From Paenarthrobacter sp. A20 (lineage in GTDB: Bacteria; Actinomycetota; Actinomycetes; Actinomycetales; Micrococcaceae): a stretch of DNA of 64,000 nucleotides. The notes under the pieces were generated by a model, which had not been told where the DNA came from, made no database searches, and was given only the letters and a program-made list of their open reading frames with translations. Both the position numbers and the translations under genes were made by a program. The DNA lies in the NCBI RefSeq assembly GCF_024168825.1, contig NZ_JALJWH010000001.1, positions 992,001-1,056,000 on the forward strand, in the 5' to 3' direction. This document shows positions 45,836 through 53,588 of this stretch, piece by piece. Numbering within the stretch: position 1 is the first letter of the stretch; every line of letters begins with the position of its first letter.

Positions 45836-46933
45836 TTAGACGGTCGCTGGTGCGAGGGTCAGTGCCTTGACGATTGCCTCGGTGACATCGTCAGTGTTGG
45901 CGCTCCCGCCGACGTCGCGGGTCAGGTGACCGGAGCCGGTAGCGGTCTCGATGGCGGCTTCAACCTTGCGCGCTTCCTCATGCAGACCGAAGTGGTCCAG
46001 CATCAGGGCGGCGGAGGCGATCGCACCGATCGGGTTGCTGATGCCCTGGCCGGCGATGTCCGGAGCCGAACCGTGGACCGGTTCGAACATGGACGGGAAG
46101 CGGCGCTCCGGGTTCAGGTTCGCGCTGGCCGCAAGACCCAAGCTGCCGGCAAGCGCCGATCCGAGGTCAGAGAGGATATCGGCGTTCAGGTTGGACGCCA
46201 CGACGACGGACAGGTCTTCGGGCTTGAGGATAAACTTGGCGCTCATCGCATCAACAAGTACGCTCTCGGTCTGCACGTCCGGGTAGTCCAGGGCAACGCG
46301 GTTGAAGACTTCGTCCCAGAGGACCATGCCGTACTGCTGGGCGTTGGACTTGGTGACCGAGGAAACCTTCTTCACGGTGCGGGTGCGGGCCAGGTCGAAG
46401 GCGAAGCGCATGATGCGTTCGCAGCCCTTCTCAGTGAAGAGCGCGGTCTGCAGGGCTACTTCGTTGCCGGGGCCGCGTCCGCTGAGGTTGCGCCCGCCAA
46501 GGCCGGCGTATTCGCCTTCGCTGTTTTCGCGGACTACAACCCAGTCCAGTTCGGTGTTGTCGGCCTTGCGCAACGGGGACTGGACGCCGGGGAGGAACTT
46601 CACCGGGCGGATGTTGGCCCACTGGTCAAAGTTTTGGGTGATGTTCAGGCGCAGGCCCCAGAGGCTGATGTGATCCGGGACGTTTTCCCAGCCGACGGCG
46701 CCGAAGTAGATCGCGTCGAAGTCCTTCAGGGTCTCCAGGCCGTCGTCGGCCATCATTTTGCCGGTTTCTGCGTAGTAGCCGCAACCCCAGGGGAATTCGG
46801 TCCAGTCGAAGGCGAACTTGCCGTTGGAGTTCTCGGCCAGGGCATCCAGGACGCGGCGGCCGGCGGAAACGACTTCCTTGCCGACACCGTCGGCGGGGAT
46901 GGATGCGATGCGGAAATTCTGGGTGGCGCTCAT
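45836..46933 (-). CDS. Tartrate dehydrogenase/decarboxylase family protein
   Basis: 365 residues of the isocitrate/isopropylmalate dehydrogenase superfamily. It begins NFRIASIPADGVGKEVV; DAIYFGAVGWENVPDHISLW and VVRENSEGEYAGLGGRN fit tartrate dehydrogenases better than LeuB. FEPVHGSAPDIAGQGISNPIGAI is the Asp/NAD-binding end. The known family enzymes oxidise L-tartrate to oxaloglycolate and convert meso-tartrate to D-glycerate. GAGGAGG precedes the ATG at 46933. Transport, glycerate kinase and pyruvate kinase genes follow on the same strand. Confidence 0.88.
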   Translation of the reverse strand: MSATQNFRIASIPADGVGKEVVSAGRRVLDALAENSNGKFAFDWTEFPWGCGYYAETGKMMADDGLETLKDFDAIYFGAVGWENVPDHISLWGLRLNITQNFDQWANIRPVKFLPGVQSPLRKADNTELDWVVVRENSEGEYAGLGGRNLSGRGPGNEVALQTALFTEKGCERIMRFAFDLARTRTVKKVSSVTKSNAQQYGMVLWDEVFNRVALDYPDVQTESVLVDAMSAKFILKPEDLSVVVASNLNADILSDLGSALAGSLGLAASANLNPERRFPSMFEPVHGSAPDIAGQGISNPIGAIASAALMLDHFGLHEEARKVEAAIETATGSGHLTRDVGGSANTDDVTEAIVKALTLAPATV

Positions 46934-47053
46934 GTGCCTACCTCCTCGTTGAGTGTTTAGCAGTGAGCCTGTTAGCGGGGTCACACTGTTCTTCCTCTTC
47001 AAGTAGACGGCTTGCTCTTATGCGGCGTCCAAGACCAAGATTCGATACGGCTT

Positions 47054-47068
47054 ATAGGAGATGCCTAT
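47054..47068. promoter_or_regulatory. LysR-type box upstream of the tartrate operon
   Basis: ATAGG, five bases, CCTAT form an inverted repeat that satisfies T-N11-A. It lies 121 bases upstream of the tartrate dehydrogenase start. The same half-sites with the same spacing, followed by CGA in both, occur upstream of the lysR gene. Confidence 0.6.
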
Positions 47069-47087
47069 CGATGGGGGTGGTGGCTGC

Positions 47088-47981
47088 TCAGGGTCCAGGG
47101 GAGGCATGGAGTTCTGCCACGGCCAGGAAGGCTAGGGCGGCGGGTGTCAGATCTTCCTTCCGGCTCAAGATCGCAACGTCCAGATGGGAGACGGGTTCGA
47201 TGAGCCGGGTTCTGAGTCCTGACTTGTGGGCCAGGGGCGCCCAGGATGAAGGCATGACCGCGTGCCCGACGCCGGCGAGCACGAGGGGGAGGATGGAGGT
47301 CCGGTGGGCGACTTCGACAACGATTTCGGTGTCGACACCGTGGGCCAGCGCGTCATCGACCAGCCAGCGCATCAGGGAACCCCGCTGACTTGCGATCAGC
47401 CGGTGACCGCCCAAATCTTCTCGTTGTATCGCGGTTCCGGGGTTAAAGGTGTCCGCATGCGGGTTGACGATGAGAATCAGAGGTTGGCGCTCCAACTCAA
47501 GGACCTGGACTCCCGGCACCTTGATCGGCGTGGGAGAGCCGGCGAGCCCGATCTCGGTGCTGCCGGTCCGGACGGACTCTATGACTTCTTCGGGCGTGAA
47601 GGCGGCGCTGACGTTGAGCCGTACAGAAGGATGCAGCCGGGTGAAGCCGGCGATCATGGATGTCAGCGGTTCGATGCCCGGGGAGGGCATGGTGATGATA
47701 TCCAACCGACCACTCCGGACGCCGCGCAGTGCCTGTACGGCCGAGGCCGCAGCATCAAGGTCCCGCATAACCAGCCTGGCGGGTCCGACGAGTTCCTTTC
47801 CCGCTTCGCTGAGGACGGCGCGGCGGCCAATGCGATGAAACAGCGGCACTCCTAAGTCCTTTTCCAGACTTGCGATGGTCTGCGAGAGCGAGGGCTGGGC
47901 GATCAGTAAATGTTCTGCCGCTCGGTTGAAGCCGTCGTGATCAACCACGGCCAGAAAGTACTTCAGCTTTCGCGTATCCAA
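47088..47981 (-). CDS. LysR family transcriptional regulator of the tartrate operon
   Basis: 297 residues. The N-terminal HTH is typical (LKYFLAVVDHDGFNRAAEHL, then LIAQPSLSQTIASLEKDLGV), followed by the two-lobed effector domain (RLDIITMPSPGIEPLTSMIA). It is on the same strand and immediately upstream of the tartrate genes; two matching ATAGG-N5-CCTAT boxes lie in front of the operon and in front of lysR itself. It is the probable tartrate-responsive activator and autoregulator (inference). Confidence 0.9.
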   Translation of the reverse strand: MDTRKLKYFLAVVDHDGFNRAAEHLLIAQPSLSQTIASLEKDLGVPLFHRIGRRAVLSEAGKELVGPARLVMRDLDAAASAVQALRGVRSGRLDIITMPSPGIEPLTSMIAGFTRLHPSVRLNVSAAFTPEEVIESVRTGSTEIGLAGSPTPIKVPGVQVLELERQPLILIVNPHADTFNPGTAIQREDLGGHRLIASQRGSLMRWLVDDALAHGVDTEIVVEVAHRTSILPLVLAGVGHAVMPSSWAPLAHKSGLRTRLIEPVSHLDVAILSRKEDLTPAALAFLAVAELHASPGP

Positions 47982-48056
47982 GTCAGCTTCCCTAGGTTTC
48001 AGTCATTACGGTTGCAGGCAATTCTGCCCTGCTGCGCGTTGGCGAGGCGCCCTTTG

Positions 48057-48071
48057 ATAGGTTGCGCCTAT
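48057..48071. promoter_or_regulatory. LysR-type box upstream of lysR
   Basis: ATAGG-N5-CCTAT, a second copy of the palindrome at 47054, 76 bases upstream of the lysR start. The matching half-sites and following CGA make chance unlikely and support autoregulation. Confidence 0.55.
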
Positions 48072-48203
48072 CGAGTGTATTGCTTCTAGGTCTTGGACGC
48101 TGCCGCAGAGGAGTGGCTCTAATGGGAACAATAGAGCAACCTGCTTGGAAGCGATGTTTGCGTAAATCAGACGTCTCCACTGGCATCCTACGAAGGTCAT
48201 CAC

Positions 48204-48488
48204 ATGTACATCTCGAATCAACGGGCCTCCCTTGCTGTGCCCAGCTCACTTCGCTTGGAAGTGACGACCTGGCACCAGCTGAACGCCGGCGACACGATCG
48301 TGCTGTTGACCTCAGACAAACTCAATCCACGGTTCGCGGGACGCGTCGATGACATCTCCCCGGATAGTCGCTACTTATGGCTGATCCAGAGCAACGGTGC
48401 CGGGCGCCGTCTATTCCACCGCGCCGAGGGGTTTACGACCCTTCTGGACTCAGTAGCGCCTAGGAATACGGATGCCGATATAAGGTAA
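48204..48488 (+). CDS. Small hypothetical protein, third member of the three-copy family
   Basis: 94 residues; ATG preceded by AAGGT. The segment TWHQLNAGDTIVLLTSDKLN, then FAGRVDDISPDSRYLWLIQS and GAGRRLFHRAEGFTTLL follows the same plan as the proteins at 11800 and 33509: W-x-x-L near the start, G-x-V-D, a tryptophan or LW strand and RRL/RTL. The role is unknown. It lies just upstream of the cut SRAP gene. Confidence 0.7.
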   Translation: MYISNQRASLAVPSSLRLEVTTWHQLNAGDTIVLLTSDKLNPRFAGRVDDISPDSRYLWLIQSNGAGRRLFHRAEGFTTLLDSVAPRNTDADIR

Positions 48489-48541
48489 TTCGAAGCCACG
48501 CGCGGCCTCCGCTTTAGCGGTTTTATGGGCAGAATGGGCTC

Positions 48542-48787
48542 ATGTGCGGCAGATACGTGATGTCCAAAGCAACAAGCGACCTTCTGAGCCACTTCGATGC
48601 CAAGGAAGTTGAAGGCAACCCACCGGGGCCGAGCTGGAACGTCGCCCCCACCCAGAACGTGCCGATCGTAGCCGAACGCTTAGACGAAGGAGCCCTTGAC
48701 CGGCGCCTCCTGATCGCCAAATGGGGTCTGGTGCCGTCCTGGGCAAAGGACACCAAGATCGGCTCCAAGCTTCTCTGCACTAACTGA
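48542..48787 (+). pseudogene. Truncated SRAP/YedK (HMCES-like) peptidase
   Basis: 81 codons. MCGRYVMSKATSDLLSHFDA has the catalytic Cys2 of SRAP proteins, which form a protective thiazolidine crosslink at abasic sites in single-stranded DNA. WNVAPTQNVPIVAER and AKWGLVPSWAKDTKIGSKL follow as in the family, but full-length proteins continue with an INARSE motif and 140 or so more residues. Here the frame changes to LCTN and stops, next to the palindromic repeat at 48804. The missing part is not found at the other end of the island. It is probably inactive. Confidence 0.85.
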
Positions 48788-48803
48788 TCATCAGCAATTG
48801 GGC

Positions 48804-48848
48804 AGTGTCCCATCGAGGAGTGTTCCACTTCTAAGGAAGTGGGACATG
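48804..48848. repeat. Dispersed GTGTCCCA palindromic repeat, copy 2
   Basis: AGTGTCCCATCGAGGAGTGT is followed by TCCACTTCTAAGGAAGTGGG and ACA. It lies 17 bases after the end of the cut SRAP gene and marks the left boundary of the island. Confidence 0.7.
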
Positions 48849-48967
48849 GAATTAAGCTCCGTATATGCCCGGGCACGAGGGGCTCATGACCTGATACGTG
48901 TATCGCGGTGCGTCTGGGGCTGCGGGTCGATGCGGGGAATGCGTATTAGACGTCAGAGAATGGGGGG

Positions 48968-50209
48968 ATGGGAAAACCTTCACGCCGTGAGAACCGACGG
49001 AACCGAAAGAAGGACCGCCAAGTTCCCCTTAGCGGGCTGAAAGTTGCTGTCGCTACGACTCCTGGTTCGTCTTCCTCGCTGTCGGTGGTAAAGGAACTCG
49101 AGCTTGTGAAAGCGGCGGTTCTCTACGCTGACCAGGTGAGTCTCCTAAGCCCTGTGGCTGCCCTGACCCTCGGCGTGCACCAACTTACGATTTCTGATGA
49201 TGAACAGCTGCTGGATTTCATGTTCAGTTTGGACGATAGAACCCTTAGCAGGATCGGCGTCAGCCAGCAGCATTCCGAGGCTCTTAACCCGTTACGGAAG
49301 CTGACGTCACATTACGGATCTGCTCACCTGGCGGGCATACGGGATTCCACACTCACTTACGAAGATGCTAGAGACATGCTGTCACGGGATACAGGCCAAG
49401 AGGCCTTGAACAAGATGCGGCAGGACCTCCAGTCCGATCTAGGCCTCCGTGGCGGGACGGAGCTGCAACTTGGTGTTGCCTCGGGGCTCGTCCAAGTGTC
49501 CGACGGAAGCCTCCCGGTTGATATCACGTCTAATGATGAGCTGATAAGAATTTATGTCGACACACTGGTAGGCATGCTCCGCGATCCATCGACCCACCTG
49601 ATCTTTGATGACTCAACGGGGACGCTGGTCCAAGCCTTGATCGACGGAAACAAAATCAGTCCAGATGCTCTCTCCCTTGCTCACTCAAAGAATGTGTCGG
49701 TAGGAAGCGGCCTCATCCGCAAGCTTCCTGCCCTCACGTCGGCACCGATGGACGAAATCCTTGACCTTCGCCGAGAGGCAAACGGTTCTCTGAGCAGATA
49801 CCGCCGGGCCGTATCCAACCTCACCCCGAAAATCGCTTCGGCAGCGTTTGGTTCTGACTTCAACGAAGAAGTAAACGACCTGTGGTTAAGGGAAGTCGAA
49901 CCAGCCATCGACGAAATCAAAGAGACCCTGGCCGATCACACCCTCGTCCGAGAAGCTGCCCGTCATCTTTCGATCGATCTCAAGAGTTATGTCTTTGCCG
50001 CCACGGGGCCATTCGTGGCAGTCGGAGTGCAGACCCTAGGCACTCTGGACACCTTGATGACAGCGGCTCTTTCGGCCACACCAGCCGCACTAGCTGGAGT
50101 GCAATTGCTCGCCGGAGCTGATCGAGATCGCCGAGCAGGACTCAAACAGGCGCAGAAAAGCGATCTTTTCTATCTCTATGATCTTGGGTCGAGACTCAAA
50201 TCTCGCTAG
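48968..50209 (+). CDS. Protein of unknown function, first gene of a pair with a PIN-like nuclease
   Basis: 413 residues. The N-terminus is very basic (GKPSRRENRRNRKKDRQ), perhaps nucleic-acid binding. A segment with alternating charge follows, including VKAAVLYADQVSLLSPVAAL. The part from about 255 to 335 (MDEILDLRREANGSLSRYRR, EVNDLWLREVEPAIDEIKET) looks like helical coiled coil. Near the C-terminus, residues 335-385 (SYVFAATGPFVAVGVQTLGT, AALSATPAALAGVQLLAGA) are hydrophobic and could insert in a membrane. I do not recognise the family. The third codon position is visibly richer in A/T than in neighbouring chromosome, which suggests transfer. Confidence 0.7.
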   Translation: MGKPSRRENRRNRKKDRQVPLSGLKVAVATTPGSSSSLSVVKELELVKAAVLYADQVSLLSPVAALTLGVHQLTISDDEQLLDFMFSLDDRTLSRIGVSQQHSEALNPLRKLTSHYGSAHLAGIRDSTLTYEDARDMLSRDTGQEALNKMRQDLQSDLGLRGGTELQLGVASGLVQVSDGSLPVDITSNDELIRIYVDTLVGMLRDPSTHLIFDDSTGTLVQALIDGNKISPDALSLAHSKNVSVGSGLIRKLPALTSAPMDEILDLRREANGSLSRYRRAVSNLTPKIASAAFGSDFNEEVNDLWLREVEPAIDEIKETLADHTLVREAARHLSIDLKSYVFAATGPFVAVGVQTLGTLDTLMTAALSATPAALAGVQLLAGADRDRRAGLKQAQKSDLFYLYDLGSRLKSR

Positions 50210-50273
50210 GGCATCTCTTCAGAAAGTCTGGACCTGTTTGTGGCGGTCGAGGTGAGCATGGAAGGTAGTTGTG

Positions 50274-51374
50274 ATGGATGGATCTGGTGGACGACCGCTT
50301 GGACGTCCTGACGTCGCGCCCGTGGATCTGGTTTGGCCTCCGGATCTGCTGCCGCCTTCAAGACCGCCAGCGTTGCTCTATCTGGACCTGAATCATTGGA
50401 TCGGACTCTCTAAAGCGCGGTTGGGCCGGGAGACTGGAACCCGGTATCAGCCATTGCTTGAAGCTTTGCGGCTGGTCATCGAAGGTCGCAGGGTTAGGAT
50501 TTTGCTGTCGGGTTCCCTTGTCCAAGAAATCTCCGCAATCCGGGATCCTGGCCAGAGGGAGCACCTGGCCGCGGTGATTGAGGAACTCACTGAGTTTGAG
50601 TACTTAGCGGGACTTGTTGATGTAAGAAAACTTGAGCTACAGGCGGTCATGGATGCCATGACCGGGACACGCGGTCTTGGTCATGGGCCTGTTCAACTGA
50701 TAGGGAAATCTCTCCTTCATTCATTTGGAATGGTCGGCGGCCTGCGGGTCGTCGACGCAAATGGTGAACCGATGGCCGTTGGAGCCCAAGATCGCCAGCG
50801 TCTCGCTGGGCTTGAACGGATCGCGGAAAAGATGTTTGTAGCCGGCCCGACTGATGACGAGGTGTCTGGACTGCAGGAATTGGGCTACGCACCCGAGATC
50901 CCAAGAGATGCTTTGGTAACCAACGCTTTGATTGAGCAGAATTTCGCGGATAGCCAGTTGAGCGAAACGTGGCGCCGCGGGCGTCTCCGTGACGTACTCA
51001 TAGCCCGTGAAGTAAATCTGGAGCTGAACGAGATGCTCGGAACGGAGTTGCATGCCAGAGGACTGAGTCTTGCAGACGTAGCAACGAGCCTTCCCGAGGC
51101 CAGGGGGCTTGTTCTTAGCATGCCGAGCAGCTGCGTGGTGGTGGAGATGAAAACCTCTTATCATCGAGACTCACGTAAGAGATGGACGATCAACGACCTT
51201 CACGACATCAGTGCCATGTCTCTTGCGGTTCCATATTGTGACATCGTATTCACCGATGCCGCGGCGCGTGACGCACTCAGGAGAGCCAAGTTACACGAAC
51301 GAATGAACACTCTTCTACCTCGAACGCCGGAAGAACTCCGCGAGATTCTGCAGGGACTGCCGGGGAGCGGTTAA
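50274..51374 (+). CDS. PIN-like domain protein, putative nuclease
   Basis: 366 residues. ALLYLDLNHWIGLSKARLG near the N-terminus supplies the first acidic residue (Asp38). The C-terminal stretch TINDLHDISAMSLAVPYCD then IVFTDAAARDAL holds further acids (Asp308, Asp311, Asp323, Asp328). This first-strand D and C-terminal ND..D...YCD..FTD arrangement is typical of PIN-like RNases. It lies 64 bases after the 413-residue gene on the same strand. The pair may be an effector with a sensor or antidote; this is inference. Confidence 0.7.
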   Translation: MDGSGGRPLGRPDVAPVDLVWPPDLLPPSRPPALLYLDLNHWIGLSKARLGRETGTRYQPLLEALRLVIEGRRVRILLSGSLVQEISAIRDPGQREHLAAVIEELTEFEYLAGLVDVRKLELQAVMDAMTGTRGLGHGPVQLIGKSLLHSFGMVGGLRVVDANGEPMAVGAQDRQRLAGLERIAEKMFVAGPTDDEVSGLQELGYAPEIPRDALVTNALIEQNFADSQLSETWRRGRLRDVLIAREVNLELNEMLGTELHARGLSLADVATSLPEARGLVLSMPSSCVVVEMKTSYHRDSRKRWTINDLHDISAMSLAVPYCDIVFTDAAARDALRRAKLHERMNTLLPRTPEELREILQGLPGSG

Positions 51375-51411
51375 GGTAACCAGCCGGGAACCGGCATTTG
51401 CGTAGTTCTTG

Positions 51412-51454
51412 TCATTCCCAGCAGGGTGTCCAGGTACCAAGGGAATGGAACATC
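51412..51454. repeat. Dispersed palindromic repeat, divergent copy 3
   Basis: CATTCCCAGCAGGGTGTCCA, then GGTACCAAGGGAATGGAACATCC. It keeps the GTGTCC-like unit, the central CAAGG and the TGGAACAT end of the family, but has several changes. It follows the PIN-like gene by 38 bases. Confidence 0.45.
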
Positions 51455-51482
51455 CTTGGTTGGGAACGACCGTGTTAGTTAC

Positions 51483-51839
51483 GTGTGTTCTTTGTTTTTT
51501 TGGGGCTACCCGGATGCTCTGCGCCAGGGCTGCGGTGCCAAGCCAAAGTGGACTCTATTCAAATTGACATTGCCTGTACCGGTAACAGACGTGAGTTTGG
51601 AGAACTTTGGGTACAGTTTTCAGTGTTGGGCCGATGGTGCGGCGCAGGTGGACAGGACGACGCCCGGGTGGCGTCTGAGTACAGAGCGATTCTGGTCAAT
51701 ATCACTGGAAGCTATCGCCCGCCGGCTTGCCCAGCCAGACGTGGCGTGCCTCGTAGAGGAGCCCTCGGTAGATGCCGGGTTGGAACGTCAACCTCCTGCG
51801 GCGCAGCCGGCAATCGGTGGAACCGCAGGAGGTTACTAA
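51483..51839 (+). CDS. Possible small ORF of unknown function
   Basis: About 118 codons from a GTG at 51483. The internal stretch TLFKLTLPVPVTDVSLENFG and FWSISLEAIARRLAQPDVAC looks protein-like, but there is no ribosome site, and the end runs through the inverted repeat that appears to terminate the TIR gene. It could be the remnant of a larger gene. Weakly supported. Confidence 0.25.
   Translation: MCSLFFWGYPDALRQGCGAKPKWTLFKLTLPVPVTDVSLENFGYSFQCWADGAAQVDRTTPGWRLSTERFWSISLEAIARRLAQPDVACLVEEPSVDAGLERQPPAAQPAIGGTAGGY
51790..51834 (-). terminator. Hairpin after the TIR-domain gene
   Basis: AACCTCCTGCGG at 51790-51801 and CCGCAGGAGGTT at 51823-51834 are exact reverse complements (12 base pairs) just beyond the TIR gene stop codon. 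It can serve as a terminator. Confidence 0.6.
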
Positions 51840-52585
51840 ACCCGGCGGGTGCGCAGGTTGCTATCAATCCGTGCGCCAAGGCTGCGGAGCTCACGGATAA
51901 ATCTGTCGAATTCTTGATGTTGTGCAGCGCCAGGTGAAGACAATTTGAAGCTAGACCGGGCGGCTCGTGGGCTGACCACCCTGAGCGTCGTGCGCGCAGG
52001 GTTCCACCGGACCCGCCAACCTTGGGCCACAAGATTGTTTTCCAAGGTTTCAAGGTCATTGCTGAGGTGCGGGCGGTTGGCTGAAACAACCGTCGTTAAC
52101 GAAACAGTCTCCCGAACTGCTCGTGGCCCTCTTCTGTGTATCTGATCGCCGAGCGTCATCACAGCAGGGCGGAGGGCAGATCTAAGGTTGCCGTCTGAAC
52201 GAGCCGCGCTGTACCGGGCCTGAGTAATCCCTGCAAGATCCGATGGGAGCTTTAGGGAAACTCCGTTCGGGTGGACCATATAGGTTCGGTCCTTGCCCAA
52301 GGCGCCTACGAACAAGCCCAGCTCAAAAATGACATTGTCGCGCGGCGCCTGAAACAACACCTCTCTGCTTTCGACGGCATCGTCAGGGCTCAGAACCAAG
52401 ACGGCGTAGTCGACAGACTTTGCTTGCTCCATCAAGCCATCGAGCACATGAGTGCCGACGTCGAACACGCCCTGAGTCCAGACCGTGGACTCAATCGAGC
52501 CCATCTCCTCGAGGCCTACAGCCAACCGCTCGGCCACGTCCTTGCCTTCGCTGGAAGAACCGATGAACACACGTGAGACAGTCAA
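51836..52585 (-). CDS. TIR-domain effector, CAP12/Pycsar-type (PF10137-like)
   Basis: 249 residues. The first 130 residues are the TIR-like nucleotide-binding domain: SRVFIGSSSEGKDVAERLA, WTQGVFDVGTHVLDGLM, DYAVLVLSPDDAVES and PRDNVIFELGLFVGALGKDR, with the probable catalytic Glu88 in NVIFELG. Such domains cleave NAD+ in CBASS, Pycsar and related anti-phage systems. The last 110 residues (MTLGDQIHRRGPRA to SLGARIDSNLRTRRV) are not recognised and may bind the activating signal. No cyclase is in the window. The start is a TTG after AGGAGG, closely following the small ORF at 52591. Confidence 0.82.
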   Translation of the reverse strand: MTVSRVFIGSSSEGKDVAERLAVGLEEMGSIESTVWTQGVFDVGTHVLDGLMEQAKSVDYAVLVLSPDDAVESREVLFQAPRDNVIFELGLFVGALGKDRTYMVHPNGVSLKLPSDLAGITQARYSAARSDGNLRSALRPAVMTLGDQIHRRGPRAVRETVSLTTVVSANRPHLSNDLETLENNLVAQGWRVRWNPARTTLRVVSPRAARSSFKLSSPGAAQHQEFDRFIRELRSLGARIDSNLRTRRV

Positions 52586-52590
52586 GCCTC

Positions 52591-52755
52591 CTACTTCCCC
52601 GGATTGGCAGGAATTACCACTCCCGCAGACCGGAGCCGCACCAATACTTCATGTGCGGCATGTTCGAGAGCTTCTCCGGAGATTTCGTACCGAAGTGCAT
52701 CCACCGCGACCGCGTGGAGCTCCTCGTAGGTGGGTGCTAGATGGTTATGGGTCAT
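52591..52755 (-). CDS. Small ORF (54 residues) upstream of the TIR effector
   Basis: The ATG at 52755 opens a frame of 54 residues: MTHNHLAPTYEELHAVAVDA, then LRYEISGEALEHAAHEVLVR, LRSAGVVIPANPGK. It is acidic and helical, and ends at a TAG that overlaps the AGGAGG in front of the TIR gene. The position five bases upstream suggests co-translation with the effector, perhaps as a partner or antidote. There is no strong ribosome site for this ORF itself. Confidence 0.5.
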   Translation of the reverse strand: MTHNHLAPTYEELHAVAVDALRYEISGEALEHAAHEVLVRLRSAGVVIPANPGK

Positions 52756-52905
52756 ACAAGGCAGATTACTTTACGGCCGAATGTAAGGGTGCACTTCCCT
52801 CGTGCCCTGCGAAGGTGTTCCGTGTTCCGGTTCCGGGGATGTGGGAGGCCGGTACGTCTCGGTGGGCAACCCGCAGCACAAGGATCCACCTGGATCTCCA
52901 CAGGG

Positions 52906-52950
52906 GAGTGTCCCACTAATGGTGTCCCACTTCTAAGGATGTGGGACACC
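52906..52950. repeat. Dispersed GTGTCCCA palindromic repeat, copy 4
   Basis: GAGTGTCCCACTAATGGTGT, then CCCACTTCTAAGGATGTGGGACACC. This is the most regular copy: GTGTCCCAC pairs with GTGGGACAC around TTCTAAGGAT. The surrounding 250 bases (52756-53018) contain no gene that I can support. Confidence 0.75.
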
Positions 52951-53018
52951 GAAACCGCAATGGAGCAGGGAGGCCCGATTAGGGTGATTTCCTAGCGAGT
53001 AAGAAGGCGCGAGTACAT

Positions 53019-53534
53019 TTACATGTCCTTGCGCTGGCCGCCAATCTCTAGCCAGCTCCTCAAGGTCCCTTCCCGTACGAACCCGCTGCGCTCGGCTGCG
53101 CGCCAGGAGCCCTCATTCCAAGGCTCGACGTAGAGTTCCAATCGCTGAATCCCGGGTTGCGCAAGACCCCAGACGGCGAGGGCAGCTAAAGCAGAGGAAG
53201 CAGCTCCCTTCCCACGATGACTTGGCGCCACCCAATAGCCAATGCTCGCCCGGCCCTGGCTGAGGTTCTTCAGCCACAGCCCGATTTGGCCAACCGCCTG
53301 ATCGGAGGAGGAATCAGCAATAGCGAAGGAGTACCCGGTGCCATCAACTAGGCGTTGGTGCTGTCTTTCGATGAAGGCCAGAGCTGCCTGGCGTGAACCG
53401 CTGGCGGGAACTGTCGTGATGGCAGGAATTAGTGGATCGCGCGAGGCTTCCTGGACCACAGGAACATCGGCTGTCGTAAACGGACGGAGCCTGTAAGGGG
53501 GCGCAACGAGTACAGGCTGCTCCAAGGGGTTCAT
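53019..53534 (-). CDS. GNAT family N-acetyltransferase (RimJ/RimL type)
   Basis: 171 residues. YRLRPFTTADVPVVQEASRD opens the fold, the acetyl-CoA loop is in WVAPSHRGKGAASSALAALA, and LELYVEPWNEGSWRAAERSGF is the second conserved block, with GTLRSWLEIGGQRKDM at the end. Family proteins usually go on MYxYxLL after KDM. Here a TAA follows, then ATG TAC and the in-frame MYSRLLTR, so one base change may have removed the last nine residues. Likely still active. The ORF starts at ATG 53534 after CCTTGGAGCA. Confidence 0.85.
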   Translation of the reverse strand: MNPLEQPVLVAPPYRLRPFTTADVPVVQEASRDPLIPAITTVPASGSRQAALAFIERQHQRLVDGTGYSFAIADSSSDQAVGQIGLWLKNLSQGRASIGYWVAPSHRGKGAASSALAALAVWGLAQPGIQRLELYVEPWNEGSWRAAERSGFVREGTLRSWLEIGGQRKDM

Positions 53535-53588
53535 TCTCAGACTCTACGCGGAGCCCCCATAGCAGCGTTCGAGATACCGAAACTGCCA

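Noticed and set aside
52485..52919. Plus-strand ORF across the TIR gene start and the repeat at 52906
   Set aside because: It is the antisense of the TIR start and small ORF, with no ribosome site and repeat-derived end.
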